A DNA stretch of 64,000 nucleotides from Roseiarcus sp963783175. GTDB taxonomy: Bacteria > Pseudomonadota > Alphaproteobacteria > Rhizobiales > Beijerinckiaceae. The first letter of the stretch is position 1. Each line of letters begins with the position of its first letter. Both the position numbers and the translations under genes were made by a program. Below, one piece after another: positions 36,823 to 45,652 of this stretch. Location: assembly GCA_963783175.1 (NCBI GenBank), contig CAWANG010000037.1:124001-188000 (forward strand). Reading direction: 5' to 3'. The notes beneath the pieces are model-generated. The model was not told where the DNA came from, ran no database searches, and saw only the letters and a program-made list of their open reading frames with translations.

Positions 36823-37644
36823 TCAGACGAGCTTCACCGTCGGCGGCAGCTGCTTGAGGTCCTCCCAGAACGCTTCCTTCTGGTAGCGCAGGAAGAGATC
36901 GGGCGGCAGGATCGGCTTGCGCTCCCGCGCCTCGACCTTTGGGCCGACGTCGTGGAGGCCGGGGGTGCCGAGCCTGAGGTCGAACTCGATCATGTCGTAG
37001 CAGGGCTCGATATGGCGCGGGTCGTGCGGATAGAGCTCCTCGCCGATGAAGCCGTAGATGGCGGCGAGGGTCCCGAGCGGATTGGCGGTCAGGCTCTCGT
37101 AGCGGACGAGGAGCAGCCGGTCCGACTGCTCGCCGTAAACCGCTTCACGCAACGCATTAAAGGAGAAGCCGAACATGCCGGCGGGCGAAGCCAACCCCTC
37201 GACCCGCGAATAGACCGTGCCGCCCGCATCGTAACTGAAGATGCCCGAGAGCTCGAAGGCGTTGCGGCGGATGAGGCTCTCGACGCTGTCGAGGATCATC
37301 GCCGGGTTGCGGACGCAACAGATCATCTTGGCGTCGGGGAAGAGCTCGACCAGCGCCGGGAGCTTGGTCGTCCAGCCGCGATTGGTGTCGAAGATCACCG
37401 TCTCCGCGGCGACTTCGGCGTAAAAGGCGTCGAATGCGCCGGTCAGAAGCCGCTTCCGGACGTCATTGTCGATGAACACCGAGCCCTCGGTGCGGGCGCT
37501 GGTCTCGGCGAGCATCGAGCGAAAGAGCTGATAGACCGGGCTGCTCATGCCGGCAACAAAGCGCGGATTTTGCCTGAGCAGCGCCGCGAGCAGGGTCGAG
37601 CCCGAGCGCGGCAGGCCGGAAATGAAGTGAAGGCGGTTTTGCAC
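36823..37644 (-). CDS. Sulfotransferase family protein
   Basis: A 273-residue PAPS-dependent sulfotransferase. The 5'-phosphosulfate-binding loop SGLPRSGSTLLAALL lies right at the N-terminus (residues about 9-23); the 3'-phosphate site is CCVRNPAMILDSVES at about 108-122. The acceptor is unknown; bacterial members sulfate exopolysaccharide, lipids or proteins. It lies downstream of two PEP-CTERM genes in the same orientation with a 70-base gap, which suggests a role in envelope or extracellular polymer modification, but only by context. Confidence 0.82.
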   Translation of the reverse strand: MQNRLHFISGLPRSGSTLLAALLRQNPRFVAGMSSPVYQLFRSMLAETSARTEGSVFIDNDVRKRLLTGAFDAFYAEVAAETVIFDTNRGWTTKLPALVELFPDAKMICCVRNPAMILDSVESLIRRNAFELSGIFSYDAGGTVYSRVEGLASPAGMFGFSFNALREAVYGEQSDRLLLVRYESLTANPLGTLAAIYGFIGEELYPHDPRHIEPCYDMIEFDLRLGTPGLHDVGPKVEARERKPILPPDLFLRYQKEAFWEDLKQLPPTVKLV

Positions 37645-37714
37645 TGGGCGGCCTGTCGCAAGAACGGCGGCGCAGGGCGCGCCGCTCCCGCTATAGCGCC
37701 GAAGCGGAGCGCCG

Positions 37715-38679
37715 TCAGGCCGGCTTCGACTTTCGCGCGCGCAGACGCGCGAGCCAGCCGAGGCCGGCGAAGCCGGCGAGCGTCATCGCCCAGGTCGAGG
37801 GCTCGGGGACCGCCATCAGCAGTCTGACGCTCGCATAGCCCTCGCCGCCGTTCACGCCGGCGTAAGATTTCTGATTGAAGATCGGGCCGGAGAACGCGGA
37901 GCCGCCGCCGCCGCCGCCATAGCCGTTGTAGAAGAAATTGACAAAGGGAGTTTTGGCGCCGCTGCCCCGCCGCCGCCGGTATAGCCGCCGCCGCCGCCGC
38001 CACCCGATATCGCCGCCGCCGCCGCCGAGCCGCCCGAAGCCAGTGAGAGCTGTAGCCGCCGCCGCCGTACCAGATGCCGCCGCCCCGCCGGAAGCATTGC
38101 CCAGGCCGGCCCCCGACGCCGAATTCGGCGACCCGGAGTGGAGCTAGCTCGCGCCGCCGCCGCCGTTGCCGCCGAGGCTGAACGGTCCGCCGAGATAGGT
38201 CCCGCCGCCGCCGGCCGGGACCCGCCCTGCGGTTCCAATCCCGCCTGGCCGTTGGGCCCGGCCTGTCCAGGTCCGCCATTGCCGGCGTAACCCGCGCCGC
38301 CGCCGCCGCCGGCGACGGCGAAGAAAGTCAGCTCAGAGACGCCGCCCGGAGGGCGTAACCCGGAGACGAAACTCATACCGCCCCCACCCCGCCCGCAGCT
38401 GGCCGTTCGCCGCCCTCGCCGCCGGCACGAGGTAAAAGACTGGCCGGCCTGGACGAACACGTCGCCCGTAGCTCAGCGCCAGACCCCGTAAGTAAGAGGG
38501 AGGAAGGTACCGCCGCCGCCTGCGCCGAGAACCGTGATCGCATATTCGCCGGTGACCGGGGCGACATAGAGTTGCTGTCCCGGGCCTGTGAGGATTTCGC
38601 CGTTCGCCTCGGCCGCGCCCGCAAGGATCGCCACGGCCGAGACGCCGGCGAGCAAGAGCTGCTTCGCTGCCTTGATCAG
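37715..38679 (-). pseudogene. Glycine-rich PEP-CTERM protein 1, several frameshifts
   Basis: Secreted, exosortase-sorted protein. The N-terminal signal (LLLAGVSAVAILAGAAEA) is readable from about 38679, but no ATG is in frame; CTG or TTG would be needed, so the start is uncertain. NGEILTGPGQQLYVAPVTGEY begins the mature part, which then shifts frame several times through Gly-rich sequence. The C-terminus VPEPSTWAMTLAGFAGLGWLA, followed by a basic tail, is the PEP-CTERM sorting signal, ending at the stop 37715-37717. It may be a true pseudogene or badly read low-complexity sequence. Confidence 0.7.
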
Positions 38680-38877
38680 TGCTTGTCCCCGAGAGCGCCC
38701 TCAAGGCCTTGCAAGATGCATTCCTTAACAGACCGACCGTCAGAGTCATCGAAACTGACGCATGCGACACAATGCCGCTTCCTGTCATGCCCGTGACGTC
38801 TATCGCCTGTAGAGTCGGCTGTTTTCGCCTTGGGCCACCTTCCCCGGTGTGCGGCGCTGAGAGCGAGCGCTCGCGCA

Positions 38878-39796
38878 TCATGCGGGCGTGAGCTTGCGCT
38901 GCGCAGACGCGCGAGCCAGCCGAGGCCGGCGAAGCCGATGAGGGTCATCGCCCAGGTCGAGGGCTCCGGGACCACCGGATCAATCGTGACGAAGCCGTCG
39001 CCGTGATTGACGCCCGAGAGGAGGACCGGATCAGTGAACCCCACCGGCGCCAAATAAGAGCCCCCGCCGCCCCCGCCGCCGCCTAATATTGCCCCCTCGC
39101 CAACGCTGCCGCCCCCACCGCCCGAGAAGCCACCGCCGCCGCCGCCGCCGCTGTACCCGCCGCCGCCGCCGCCGCCAAAGCCGCCGGCCGCGTATCTGGC
39201 CCCGAAAGACGTGATGCTCGTGGCGCCGTTTGCGGCGAGAAAGCCGTAATCAGGGATGCCGGGACCGCCGGGGCCGCTCTCCCCGGCCCCCCGCCGCCGC
39301 CATTCACTCCGCCCCTTCCGCCAAGGCCCCCGGTTCCGCCAGGGCCTCCAAGCCCGAACCCGGGTAACGACTTCCCGGCGCCGCCTGCGGTGGTCGCCAA
39401 TCCCGATCCGGCGACATACGCGGCGCGGTGTTCCCCGTAAAGGCTGCCGCCCCCGCCGCCGCCGGCCGCCACGAGCAGAGCGGCGCCCTCGAAAACGAAG
39501 CTGCCGCCGCCCCCGCCGCCGCCGTTCCCGGTCGCGAACGCCCCCTGCCCCCCCGCCAGAACGGTCAGCGTCGTCCCGGCGGATAGGAAAATATCGCCGC
39601 CCGCCTCGGCGCCCAACCCTCCGAAGCTAACCGCCGGTCCGCCCTGGGCGCCGTAGGCGGTGATGTCATAGAGGCCGGAAACCGGCACGGTGTAAGAGAT
39701 CTCCGCCCCGGTGAAGTCGATCGTGTCCGCCTTCGCCGCGCCGATCATGAGCGCCAGCATCGACACGCTGGCCAGAAGCGCAAGATTGCTTTTCAT
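38878..39796 (-). pseudogene. Glycine-rich PEP-CTERM protein 2, frameshifts
   Basis: Paralogue of the neighbouring gene. MKSNLALLASVSMLALMIGAAKA is a clear signal peptide from ATG 39794-39796; DTIDFTGAEISYTVPVSGLYD leads into a beta-rich Gly-rich region with GGGGGGGS runs. A frameshift near 39280 disrupts the repeat part; the end is VPEPSTWAMTLIGFAGLGWLA. A lost base near the 3' end hides the basic tail; with it restored the stop is 38878-38880. The best use is as an exported polymer-associated protein; function unknown. Confidence 0.72.
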
Positions 39797-40126
39797 TGGT
39801 GGACTCCCACCACACGACATCGCGATTGATGACGAAGCAACTCGGCCAAACTGCGCAGCCTGACAAGTCAACATAGTTGTCAGGGTGCAGGGAAGCTGGT
39901 CAGGGCTCGTGTAAGCGGAAGCGCGTCAGGCGGACGTGAGCTTCTTAGCAATTGAAACAGTCAAGGGAAATTGCCCCGGGCAGATGGCGTGGGCTTGCCC
40001 CATACCCATAACTGCAACAAGGTCCCTCACGCCTGTCGGTAATCGTCCGAATGGAGCAGGGCCAGCGGCCCCGAACTTGAAAGTTTAGCCTATGGCGCCT
40101 CGGTCGACAGAGCCCAGCCGTCGCCG
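39797..40126. other. Intergenic region upstream of PEP-CTERM gene 2
   Basis: About 330 bases between two leftward genes. It must hold the promoter of the PEP-CTERM gene. I see a weak dyad (GACAA...TTGTC near 39860-39880) and no gene. Nothing else is evident. Confidence 0.4.
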
Positions 40127-40918
40127 CTAAGCCAGTCGGAGCGGCTGGGCGGCGCCGCCGAAGCGCAGCGAACGCACCCGCCCCGAGCCGCCGCGGCGGA
40201 AGGCCTCGTCGAGCTTGCGGCCGATCGCCGGATCCTGCGCGCCTTCGCAGGCGATGAACACGACGGCGCTCCGGAAGCGCGCCGGCCAGGCGTCGCCTTG
40301 TTCGGGCCGGGTGACCAGCAGCATCGCGCCGGTCGAGTGCGCCGCCTGGAGCGGAAACAGAAGCCTGCCGCCGACTTTGAGCGCGTCGAGCCAGGCGCGC
40401 AGCGGATGCGAGGCCGCGGCGTTAACGTAGATGACGTCGGCCTTGGGCAGGTCCTCGACGCCGGAGCGGGCGCGGACCTCGACTTGGGGAAAGCGCGCCA
40501 GGTTAGCTCTCGCCCGCTCGGCGATGTCCGGTTCGATCTCGTAGGCGATGACCCTGCCCTCCGAGCCGACGAGGTGAGCCAGGATCGCGGTGTAATAGCC
40601 GGCGCCGGCGCCGATCTGGACCACCGTATCGCCCTCCCTGACGCCGAGCGCTTCAATCGACTGCGCGTGCAGCGACGGCTGCCCGTTGTTGATGCCGCGC
40701 CTCGCGTCGATGGCGATGAGAACATCATCATAGAGGCGGGCGGGATCGTCACTGGTCGTCTGGCCAAAGATGCCGCCGGAGCCGGTGCGCCACGGCGGCG
40801 GACCGGCGAAATCCTCACGCGGCACGGCGGCGAAGGCCGCCTCGATCCTCGGATCGCTGACGCGGCGCGTGATCTCGGCGGCATAGGCCTGCCGGCGTTT
40901 CGCAATTTCCGCCGTCAT
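40127..40918 (-). CDS. Protein-L-isoaspartate O-methyltransferase-like protein
   Basis: A 263-residue SAM methyltransferase of the PCMT type. Motif I is VVQIGAGAGYYTAIL at about residues 99-113, preceded by the family LHAQSIEALGV segment; VIAYEIEPDIA is the acidic motif II. True isoaspartyl repair enzymes are about 210 residues and contain a typical substrate loop; the C-terminal 80 residues here are longer and divergent, so it may methylate something else. No frameshift. Start MTAEIAKRRQAYAAE. Confidence 0.78.
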   Translation of the reverse strand: MTAEIAKRRQAYAAEITRRVSDPRIEAAFAAVPREDFAGPPPWRTGSGGIFGQTTSDDPARLYDDVLIAIDARRGINNGQPSLHAQSIEALGVREGDTVVQIGAGAGYYTAILAHLVGSEGRVIAYEIEPDIAERARANLARFPQVEVRARSGVEDLPKADVIYVNAAASHPLRAWLDALKVGGRLLFPLQAAHSTGAMLLVTRPEQGDAWPARFRSAVVFIACEGAQDPAIGRKLDEAFRRGGSGRVRSLRFGGAAQPLRLA

Positions 40919-41149
40919 GGCGTTCCGCCCCTCTCCCTCTGGGCCCGCATATTACGCCGCCCTTGGCGTCTCCGCATTGATCTTTGGCAGCCTCCGGTCG
41001 AACATGGCCTAGAGAGACAATGTACGGAACCGCAACCCTGCTCGAGGCCAGCCGCGACATTGCCTGATCCGACCATTGCGCCGCCTCTGGCGGCGGGCGT
41101 TGATCTTTGGGGGCCTCGGACCGAATATCGCGCCGAAGAGAGGTCTTTG

Positions 41150-41617
41150 ATGCCTGAGGCATTTCAAGGGGGCTGCGCCTGCGGCCACGCGCGCTATCGG
41201 CTGAACTCAAAGCCGATGTTCGTCCACTGCTGCCACTGTAGAGACTGCCAGCGCCAGACCGGCAGCGCCTTCGTGGTCAACGCGCTAATCGAAACGAACC
41301 GGGTGGACACGCTGTCCGGCCAGACCAAGGCCGTACCGGCTCCGACCGACAGCGGGCGGCCCCATGTCATTCATCGCTGCCCAAATTGCGAGACGGCGGT
41401 CTGGAGCCACTACAGCGGCAGACGCGAACTGAGCTACGTCCGCGTCGGCTCGCTCGACGAACCGTCGGAGTTTCCCCCCGACGTGCACATCTATACTCGT
41501 TCAAAGCTACCTTGGGTCATCCTGCCCGCCGGCGTCCCCGCCTTTCCGGCCTATTACGATTCGAAGACGCTGTGGCCCTCGGAAAGCCTCGAGCGCCGCA
41601 AAGCGATCTTCGGCTGA
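41150..41617 (+). CDS. GFA family protein (glutathione-dependent formaldehyde-activating-like)
   Basis: A 155-residue zinc protein of the GFA/CENP-V fold. Cys motifs GGCACGHARY (CxC), CCHCRDCQRQTG (CxxC) and HRCPNC (CxxC) supply the metal sites. The start ATG 41150 has GAGAGG upstream; a frame reaching 284 codons further upstream is antisense to the PCMT-like gene and was rejected. Family members include a proposed formaldehyde-glutathione enzyme, but most have unknown roles, so I leave it without a function. It is followed after 4 bases by a small exported protein. Confidence 0.83.
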   Translation: MPEAFQGGCACGHARYRLNSKPMFVHCCHCRDCQRQTGSAFVVNALIETNRVDTLSGQTKAVPAPTDSGRPHVIHRCPNCETAVWSHYSGRRELSYVRVGSLDEPSEFPPDVHIYTRSKLPWVILPAGVPAFPAYYDSKTLWPSESLERRKAIFG

Positions 41618-41621
41618 AGCG

Positions 41622-42005
41622 ATGATCGGTCCGGTTCGAGGCGCAGCGCTGGCCTCATTGTTGCTCGTTGCGCCGGCGGGCGCTCAGGAGACTGCCCCGG
41701 CCAATAGCTTGCAGGAGCTTCAGCGCCAGTTCTCGAGCTGCCTGGCGAAATCGCCGCCCCTCGTCGGCTCCCAGATCACCATCATGTTCGCGGTGCGGCG
41801 TGACGGATCAGCGTTCGGCAAGCCGCGCGTCACGTATTCGCATCTGACCGGCGATGCGGATCAGAAACGGCGCTTTCTGGCCGAGGTCGGAAGAGCGATC
41901 GACGCCTGCTTGCCGCTTCGCGTGACGCCGGCACTCGGCGGAGCGATCGCGGGGCGATTATTTTGGGTCACGCTCGGGGCGCCGAAGGCGGAGATGGCGA
42001 TCTAG
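41622..42005 (+). CDS. Small exported protein, possible TonB C-terminal-like domain
   Basis: A 127-residue protein with a signal peptide (AALASLLLVAPAGA, residues 8-21). The mature part (SSCLAKSPPLVGSQITIMFAVRRDGS) and the CLPLRVTPALG block resemble the short TonB C-terminal-like domain of rhizobial exported proteins with an internal Cys pair. The role is unknown. It follows the GFA gene by 4 bases and may be co-transcribed. Confidence 0.6.
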   Translation: MIGPVRGAALASLLLVAPAGAQETAPANSLQELQRQFSSCLAKSPPLVGSQITIMFAVRRDGSAFGKPRVTYSHLTGDADQKRRFLAEVGRAIDACLPLRVTPALGGAIAGRLFWVTLGAPKAEMAI

Positions 42006-42031
42006 CGCCCCTCACCCACTTTCCGCCGTCA

Positions 42032-42193
42032 TTATTTCAACGCGCCGCCGACCTCGGTGAAGACCGTGCTCACTTTCGTGCCAACCGTCTGGACCGCGGC
42101 GACGATGAAAAGCGCAATGAGGCTCGCCATCAGCGCATATTCGATCGCCGTCGCGCCATCCTCGTTGTTCAGAAATCGAGCAAGGATCGCCAT
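42032..42193 (-). CDS. Flp-family type IVb pilin
   Basis: A 53-residue gene that length cut-offs miss. Starting at ATG 42191-42193 it reads MAILARFLNNEDG then ATAIEYALMASLIALFIVAA, the class IVb prepilin site (cleavage after Gly13, Glu at position 5 of the mature pilin) and helix, ending VFTEVGGALK. Flp pilins are subunits of Tad pili, which need the tad export genes for assembly; none is near, so the gene is an orphan. Its start is about 180 bases from the end of parC, which reads in the same direction, so it may have its own promoter. Confidence 0.88.
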   Translation of the reverse strand: MAILARFLNNEDGATAIEYALMASLIALFIVAAVQTVGTKVSTVFTEVGGALK

Positions 42194-42371
42194 CGTGCAG
42201 TTCCTTTCAGCTTCGCGCGGTCGCGCCTTTTCGTCCCGGCAAGCATCGCGCCCAACGTGTTAGCGGACGCCTAACCGGCGCGAAGAAACTCCTGACGCGT
42301 TCTGTGTTGGTTCCCGAATCGTGTAGAGAAACGTTGGGATTTGCCGCCTTCGCGCGCTTTGGGAAGCGCCC

Positions 42372-44624
42372 CTATCCGTCGAACCGGTTGCTCTTCGGAA
42401 AGCCCTTCGGGGGCAGGCGGCCGGCCTCGGCGCGAGTGCCGATCCACTCCTTGAGCTCCGCCTTCGCGACGGTGAAAGTGCGCCCGGCCGAGTCGCGCCA
42501 GGTCAGGCCATCGGCGATGACGAATACTTTGGCGTCGGAAATGCCGCCATCCTTGTAGCGCTGGAGCCTCGTGCCCTTGCCGCGCCCCATTTCGTTGAGC
42601 TGAGAGATGGGAAAGACGACAAGCTTGCGGTTCTGGCCGATGACGGCGACATGGTCGCCCGCGGCGGGCGCGATCAGCGCCGCGGTCGCGGACGCCGTGA
42701 CATTGAGGACCGCCCGGCCCTTGCGGGTCGACGACAGAAGCTCGTCGTCTCCGACGATGAAGCCATTGCCGTCGCTTGACGCGATGAGGCGCTTTGCCCC
42801 CGGCGCGTAGGCCCAGACGGCGACGATCGAAGCGCTCTCGTCGATGTCCGCCATCAGCCGGATCGGCTCGCCCTGCCCTCGTCCGCCCGGCAATTTGGCG
42901 GCCTCGAGCGTGAAGACCTTGCCGTCGCTCGCCAGCACCAGGATCTTCGAGGTGGTTTCGGCGAAGAACGAGGTTTTCAAGCCGTCGTCGCCCTTGAAGG
43001 CGGCGCCGGTGAGGTCGGCGACCTGGCCTTTCAGCGCCCGTATCCAGCCTTTCTGCGACACCACGATGGTCAGCGGCTCGCGCTCGATCATCGCCTCGGC
43101 GAGATCGGCGACCACGACGTCGGGCGCGGCCTCGAAACTCGTGCGCCGCCGGCCGAGCTTCGTCTCCGGCCCGAATTTCTTTTTGACGTCGCGGATCTCG
43201 ACCGCGATCATCTGCCATTGCTTCCTCTCGCTGGCGAGCAGCGTCTCGATCGAGGCCTTTTCCTTCGTCAGATCGTCCTCTTCCTTGCGCAGCGCCATCT
43301 CCTCGAGGCGGCGCAGGCTTCTCAAGCGCGTATCGAGGATGTAGACGACCTGCGGCTCGGTCAGACTGAAGCGGATCTTGAGCGCCTCCTTCGGCTCCTC
43401 GTCCTCGCGAATGATCCGGATCACCTCATCGAGATTGAGAAAAACGACGATCATCCCGGCGAGCAGCTCGAGCCGCTTGTCGATCGCCGCCAGCCGGTGA
43501 CGCGAGCGGCGGACCAGCACCGCGCGGCGGTGGTCGAGCCATTGCCTGAGCGCTTCGCCGAGCGAGATGACCCTTGGCGTCACGCCGTCGACGAGCGCAT
43601 TCATGTTGACCGAGATCCGGGCTTCGAGCTCGGTCAGCCGGAACAGCGATTCCATTAACGTCTCGGGCTCGACAGCACGTGTGCGCGGCTCGAGCACGAT
43701 CCGCACGTCCTCGGTCAACTCGTCGCGTACGTCGGCAAGCAGCGGCAGCTTGCGCTCGTTCAAGAGATTGGCGATCGCTTCGATCAGCCGCGACTTCTGG
43801 ACGCCGTAGGGAATCTGGGTGACGACCGCGACCCAGCCGCCGCGGCCGGTATCCTCCTTCGCCCACCGCGCGCGCAGACGGAAGGCGCCGCGCCCGGCGC
43901 GGTAGGTCTCGATGATCGCGGCCTTGGAGTCGATGACGACCCCGCCGGTCGGGAAGTCCGGACCGGGCACGAACTCGGCCAGCGCTTCCGCGTCGGCGTC
44001 CGGATGGGCGATGAGATAGAGCGCGGCGTCGCAGAGCTCGGCGATATTGTGCGGCGGAATTGACGTCGCCATGCCGACCGCGATGCCCTGGGCGCCGTTG
44101 GCGAGCAGATTCGGAACCGCCGACGGCATGACGATCGGCTCTTGGGTGTCGCCGGAATAATTGTCGCGCCAGTCGACCGAATCTTCTTCGACGCCCTCCA
44201 TGAGGAGGCGGGCGACGTCGGTCATCCGCGCCTCGGTGTAGCGATAGGCGGCGGCGTTGTCGCCGTCGATATTGCCGAAATTGCCTTGCCCCTCGATCAG
44301 CGGATAGCGCGAGGCGAAATCCTGGGCCAGGCGCACCAGGGCCTCATAAATCGCCTGATCGCCATGCGGATGGAACGATCCCATAACGTCGCCGACGATC
44401 TTGGCGCATTTCTTGAACGCAGAGCCGGGATCGAGCTTGAGGATGTGCATGCCATAGAGAATGCGGCGGTGCACCGGCTTGAGCCCGTCGCGGGCGTCGG
44501 GAAGCGCCCGGCCCATGATGGTCGAGAGCGCATAGGCGAGATAGCGCTCCTCGAGCGCCTCACGCAGGTTGACGTCGATCGGCGCTATCGGCGGCGGAGG
44601 CGGCGGGGGAACGGTCTTGGCCAT
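42372..44624 (-). CDS. parC: DNA topoisomerase IV subunit A
   Basis: Breaks and rejoins DNA to unlink daughter chromosomes. 750 residues, starting MAKTVPPPPPPPIAPID with a Pro-rich leader. The catalytic Tyr is Y129 in AAAYRYTEARMTD; the quinolone region reads HPHGDQAIYEA, with Gln90 where E. coli ParC has Ser80, common in related bacteria as far as I recall. The C-terminal beta-pinwheel has several imperfect repeats (e.g. RRRTSFEAA, GRGKGTRLQ). ParC rather than GyrA: GyrA would show the QRRGGKG box, absent here. The frame is intact. Confidence 0.94.
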   Translation of the reverse strand: MAKTVPPPPPPPIAPIDVNLREALEERYLAYALSTIMGRALPDARDGLKPVHRRILYGMHILKLDPGSAFKKCAKIVGDVMGSFHPHGDQAIYEALVRLAQDFASRYPLIEGQGNFGNIDGDNAAAYRYTEARMTDVARLLMEGVEEDSVDWRDNYSGDTQEPIVMPSAVPNLLANGAQGIAVGMATSIPPHNIAELCDAALYLIAHPDADAEALAEFVPGPDFPTGGVVIDSKAAIIETYRAGRGAFRLRARWAKEDTGRGGWVAVVTQIPYGVQKSRLIEAIANLLNERKLPLLADVRDELTEDVRIVLEPRTRAVEPETLMESLFRLTELEARISVNMNALVDGVTPRVISLGEALRQWLDHRRAVLVRRSRHRLAAIDKRLELLAGMIVVFLNLDEVIRIIREDEEPKEALKIRFSLTEPQVVYILDTRLRSLRRLEEMALRKEEDDLTKEKASIETLLASERKQWQMIAVEIRDVKKKFGPETKLGRRRTSFEAAPDVVVADLAEAMIEREPLTIVVSQKGWIRALKGQVADLTGAAFKGDDGLKTSFFAETTSKILVLASDGKVFTLEAAKLPGGRGQGEPIRLMADIDESASIVAVWAYAPGAKRLIASSDGNGFIVGDDELLSSTRKGRAVLNVTASATAALIAPAAGDHVAVIGQNRKLVVFPISQLNEMGRGKGTRLQRYKDGGISDAKVFVIADGLTWRDSAGRTFTVAKAELKEWIGTRAEAGRLPPKGFPKSNRFDG

Positions 44625-44709
44625 GGGCCCGGGTTAGCTCTTGGGCTGAGTCGCGGCAAGCGCAGCGGGCATCGGGCGGCCGGCGCGGGCTGCCCAAAGT
44701 CACGCCAAA

Positions 44710-44723
44710 TTGATCCTGCTCAA
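44710..44723. promoter_or_regulatory. Candidate Fnr/FixK-type box
   Basis: TTGAT-CCTG-CTCAA, one mismatch from the TTGAT-N4-ATCAA consensus of Crp/Fnr-family oxygen regulators. It lies roughly 90 bases upstream of parC and about 320 before 45043, so its target is uncertain; a chance match is possible. Confidence 0.4.
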
Positions 44724-44786
44724 TTTCGCGCCATCTTGTCGTCGCCGCAGCGGCGAACCATGTCAAAACGAGCTGCACGGCGGAAC

Positions 44787-44805
44787 AGGTTGCCAATGGC
44801 AACCT
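44787..44805. promoter_or_regulatory. Perfect palindrome, possible operator
   Basis: AGGTTGCC and GGCAACCT are perfect complements around AAT, a 19-bp dyad. Its symmetry and position (about 160 bases upstream of parC and 240 bases before 45043) suit a repressor operator. No following T run argues against a terminator. Confidence 0.5.
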
Positions 44806-45042
44806 TGGAACTATTCAGCTTGGCGCAAGTTATCGTCGTGAACCTTGGGGTAATTTGTCGTGATCTCGCTCTGCCGCTTGCCAATTGGGACAGTCCGGCG
44901 TCAGGATAGCGAATCAGGTGAGTCGGGGCGACGGCATGAAGTCTTGCTCCGGCAGAGTGGTACAGCGTTGACTGAGTTGAAAGGAGGAAGACTCCCAAGG
45001 TTCGGCATCATTCCAACTTAGAAACCCGCAAAGGGGACTGAG

Positions 45043-45361
45043 ATGATTGCTCGAAATCGCGGCACTCTTATTCGCGCTCTGCGCGGGCGGCGCAGAGGCA
45101 CATGACTATTGGTCGGACGGGAAACCCATCCCGGACTGGGTGAAAGCCTCGTGCTGCGGACCGGCCGACGCCCATCATCTTCGCCCCGACCAGGTCCATC
45201 GGATCTCCGACGAATTTTACTCGGTCGACGGCTACGTCCGACGCATACCTGTCGGGCAGGCCCTGCCGAGCCAGGACGGAGATTATTGGATCTTCTATCG
45301 AGATGACGGCGACGGCAGCCAGTCCGGGGTCTACTGCTTCTTCGTGCCGATGGACTTCTGA
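45043..45361 (+). CDS. Small exported protein of unknown function, start frameshifted
   Basis: About 105 residues. The mature part starts HDYWSDGKPIPDW after a signal peptide (IAALLFALCAGGAEA); a Cys pair (KASCCGPADAH) and a C-terminal YCFF follow, and the whole looks conserved in rhizobia (from memory). A good ribosome site (AAGGGG) precedes ATG 45043, but an extra G near 45048 puts the ATG out of frame; without correction only TTG 45047 can be used. The function is unknown. It is separated from the ABC exporter genes by about 290 bases containing no recognised gene. Confidence 0.6.
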
Positions 45362-45652
45362 TTTCCGTTGGCCGTTTGCCCTGACGTCGATCCGGCGCCC
45401 GCGGCAGTTCGGCGCCGGGACGACGCTTCCGCTGGCGGCCTGATTGTCGCGGGCGCCCGGGCCGCGTCTGAGCGACGGGTGTCCCACAAGGCCGACCGCA
45501 CCGGGAAGGTGACGCGCCGCGCGTCTTCGCCTACATATTGAACTTGCGGCCCAGCCGAGCGCGTTCGTTGGCGCGGGCGCGCGCGCCTCGCCCCGCCGTC
45601 GTCTGGCGGCAAGGGCTCGCCGATCGAGCGCCTTACGAGGGGAGGAGCGGCG

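Larger units (their letters stand above)
44625..45042. other. Regulatory intergenic region between parC and a small exported protein
   Basis: About 420 bases between divergent genes. It contains a candidate Fnr/FixK-type box (44710-44723), a perfect 8-bp-arm palindrome (44787-44805), and GC-rich sequence near parC. The upstream promoter of parC should lie near 44640-44720. No other gene is seen. Confidence 0.5.

Noticed and set aside
40298..41149. Upstream extension of the GFA gene, giving a 439-codon frame
   Set aside because: The extension lies antisense to the PCMT-like gene and has no family similarity; a good ribosome site and start exist at 41150.
44316..44375. Quinolone-resistance mutation in ParC (Gln90 at the Ser80 position)
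   Set aside because: As far as I recall this residue is found in other alphaproteobacterial ParC, so it is probably natural variation rather than acquired resistance.
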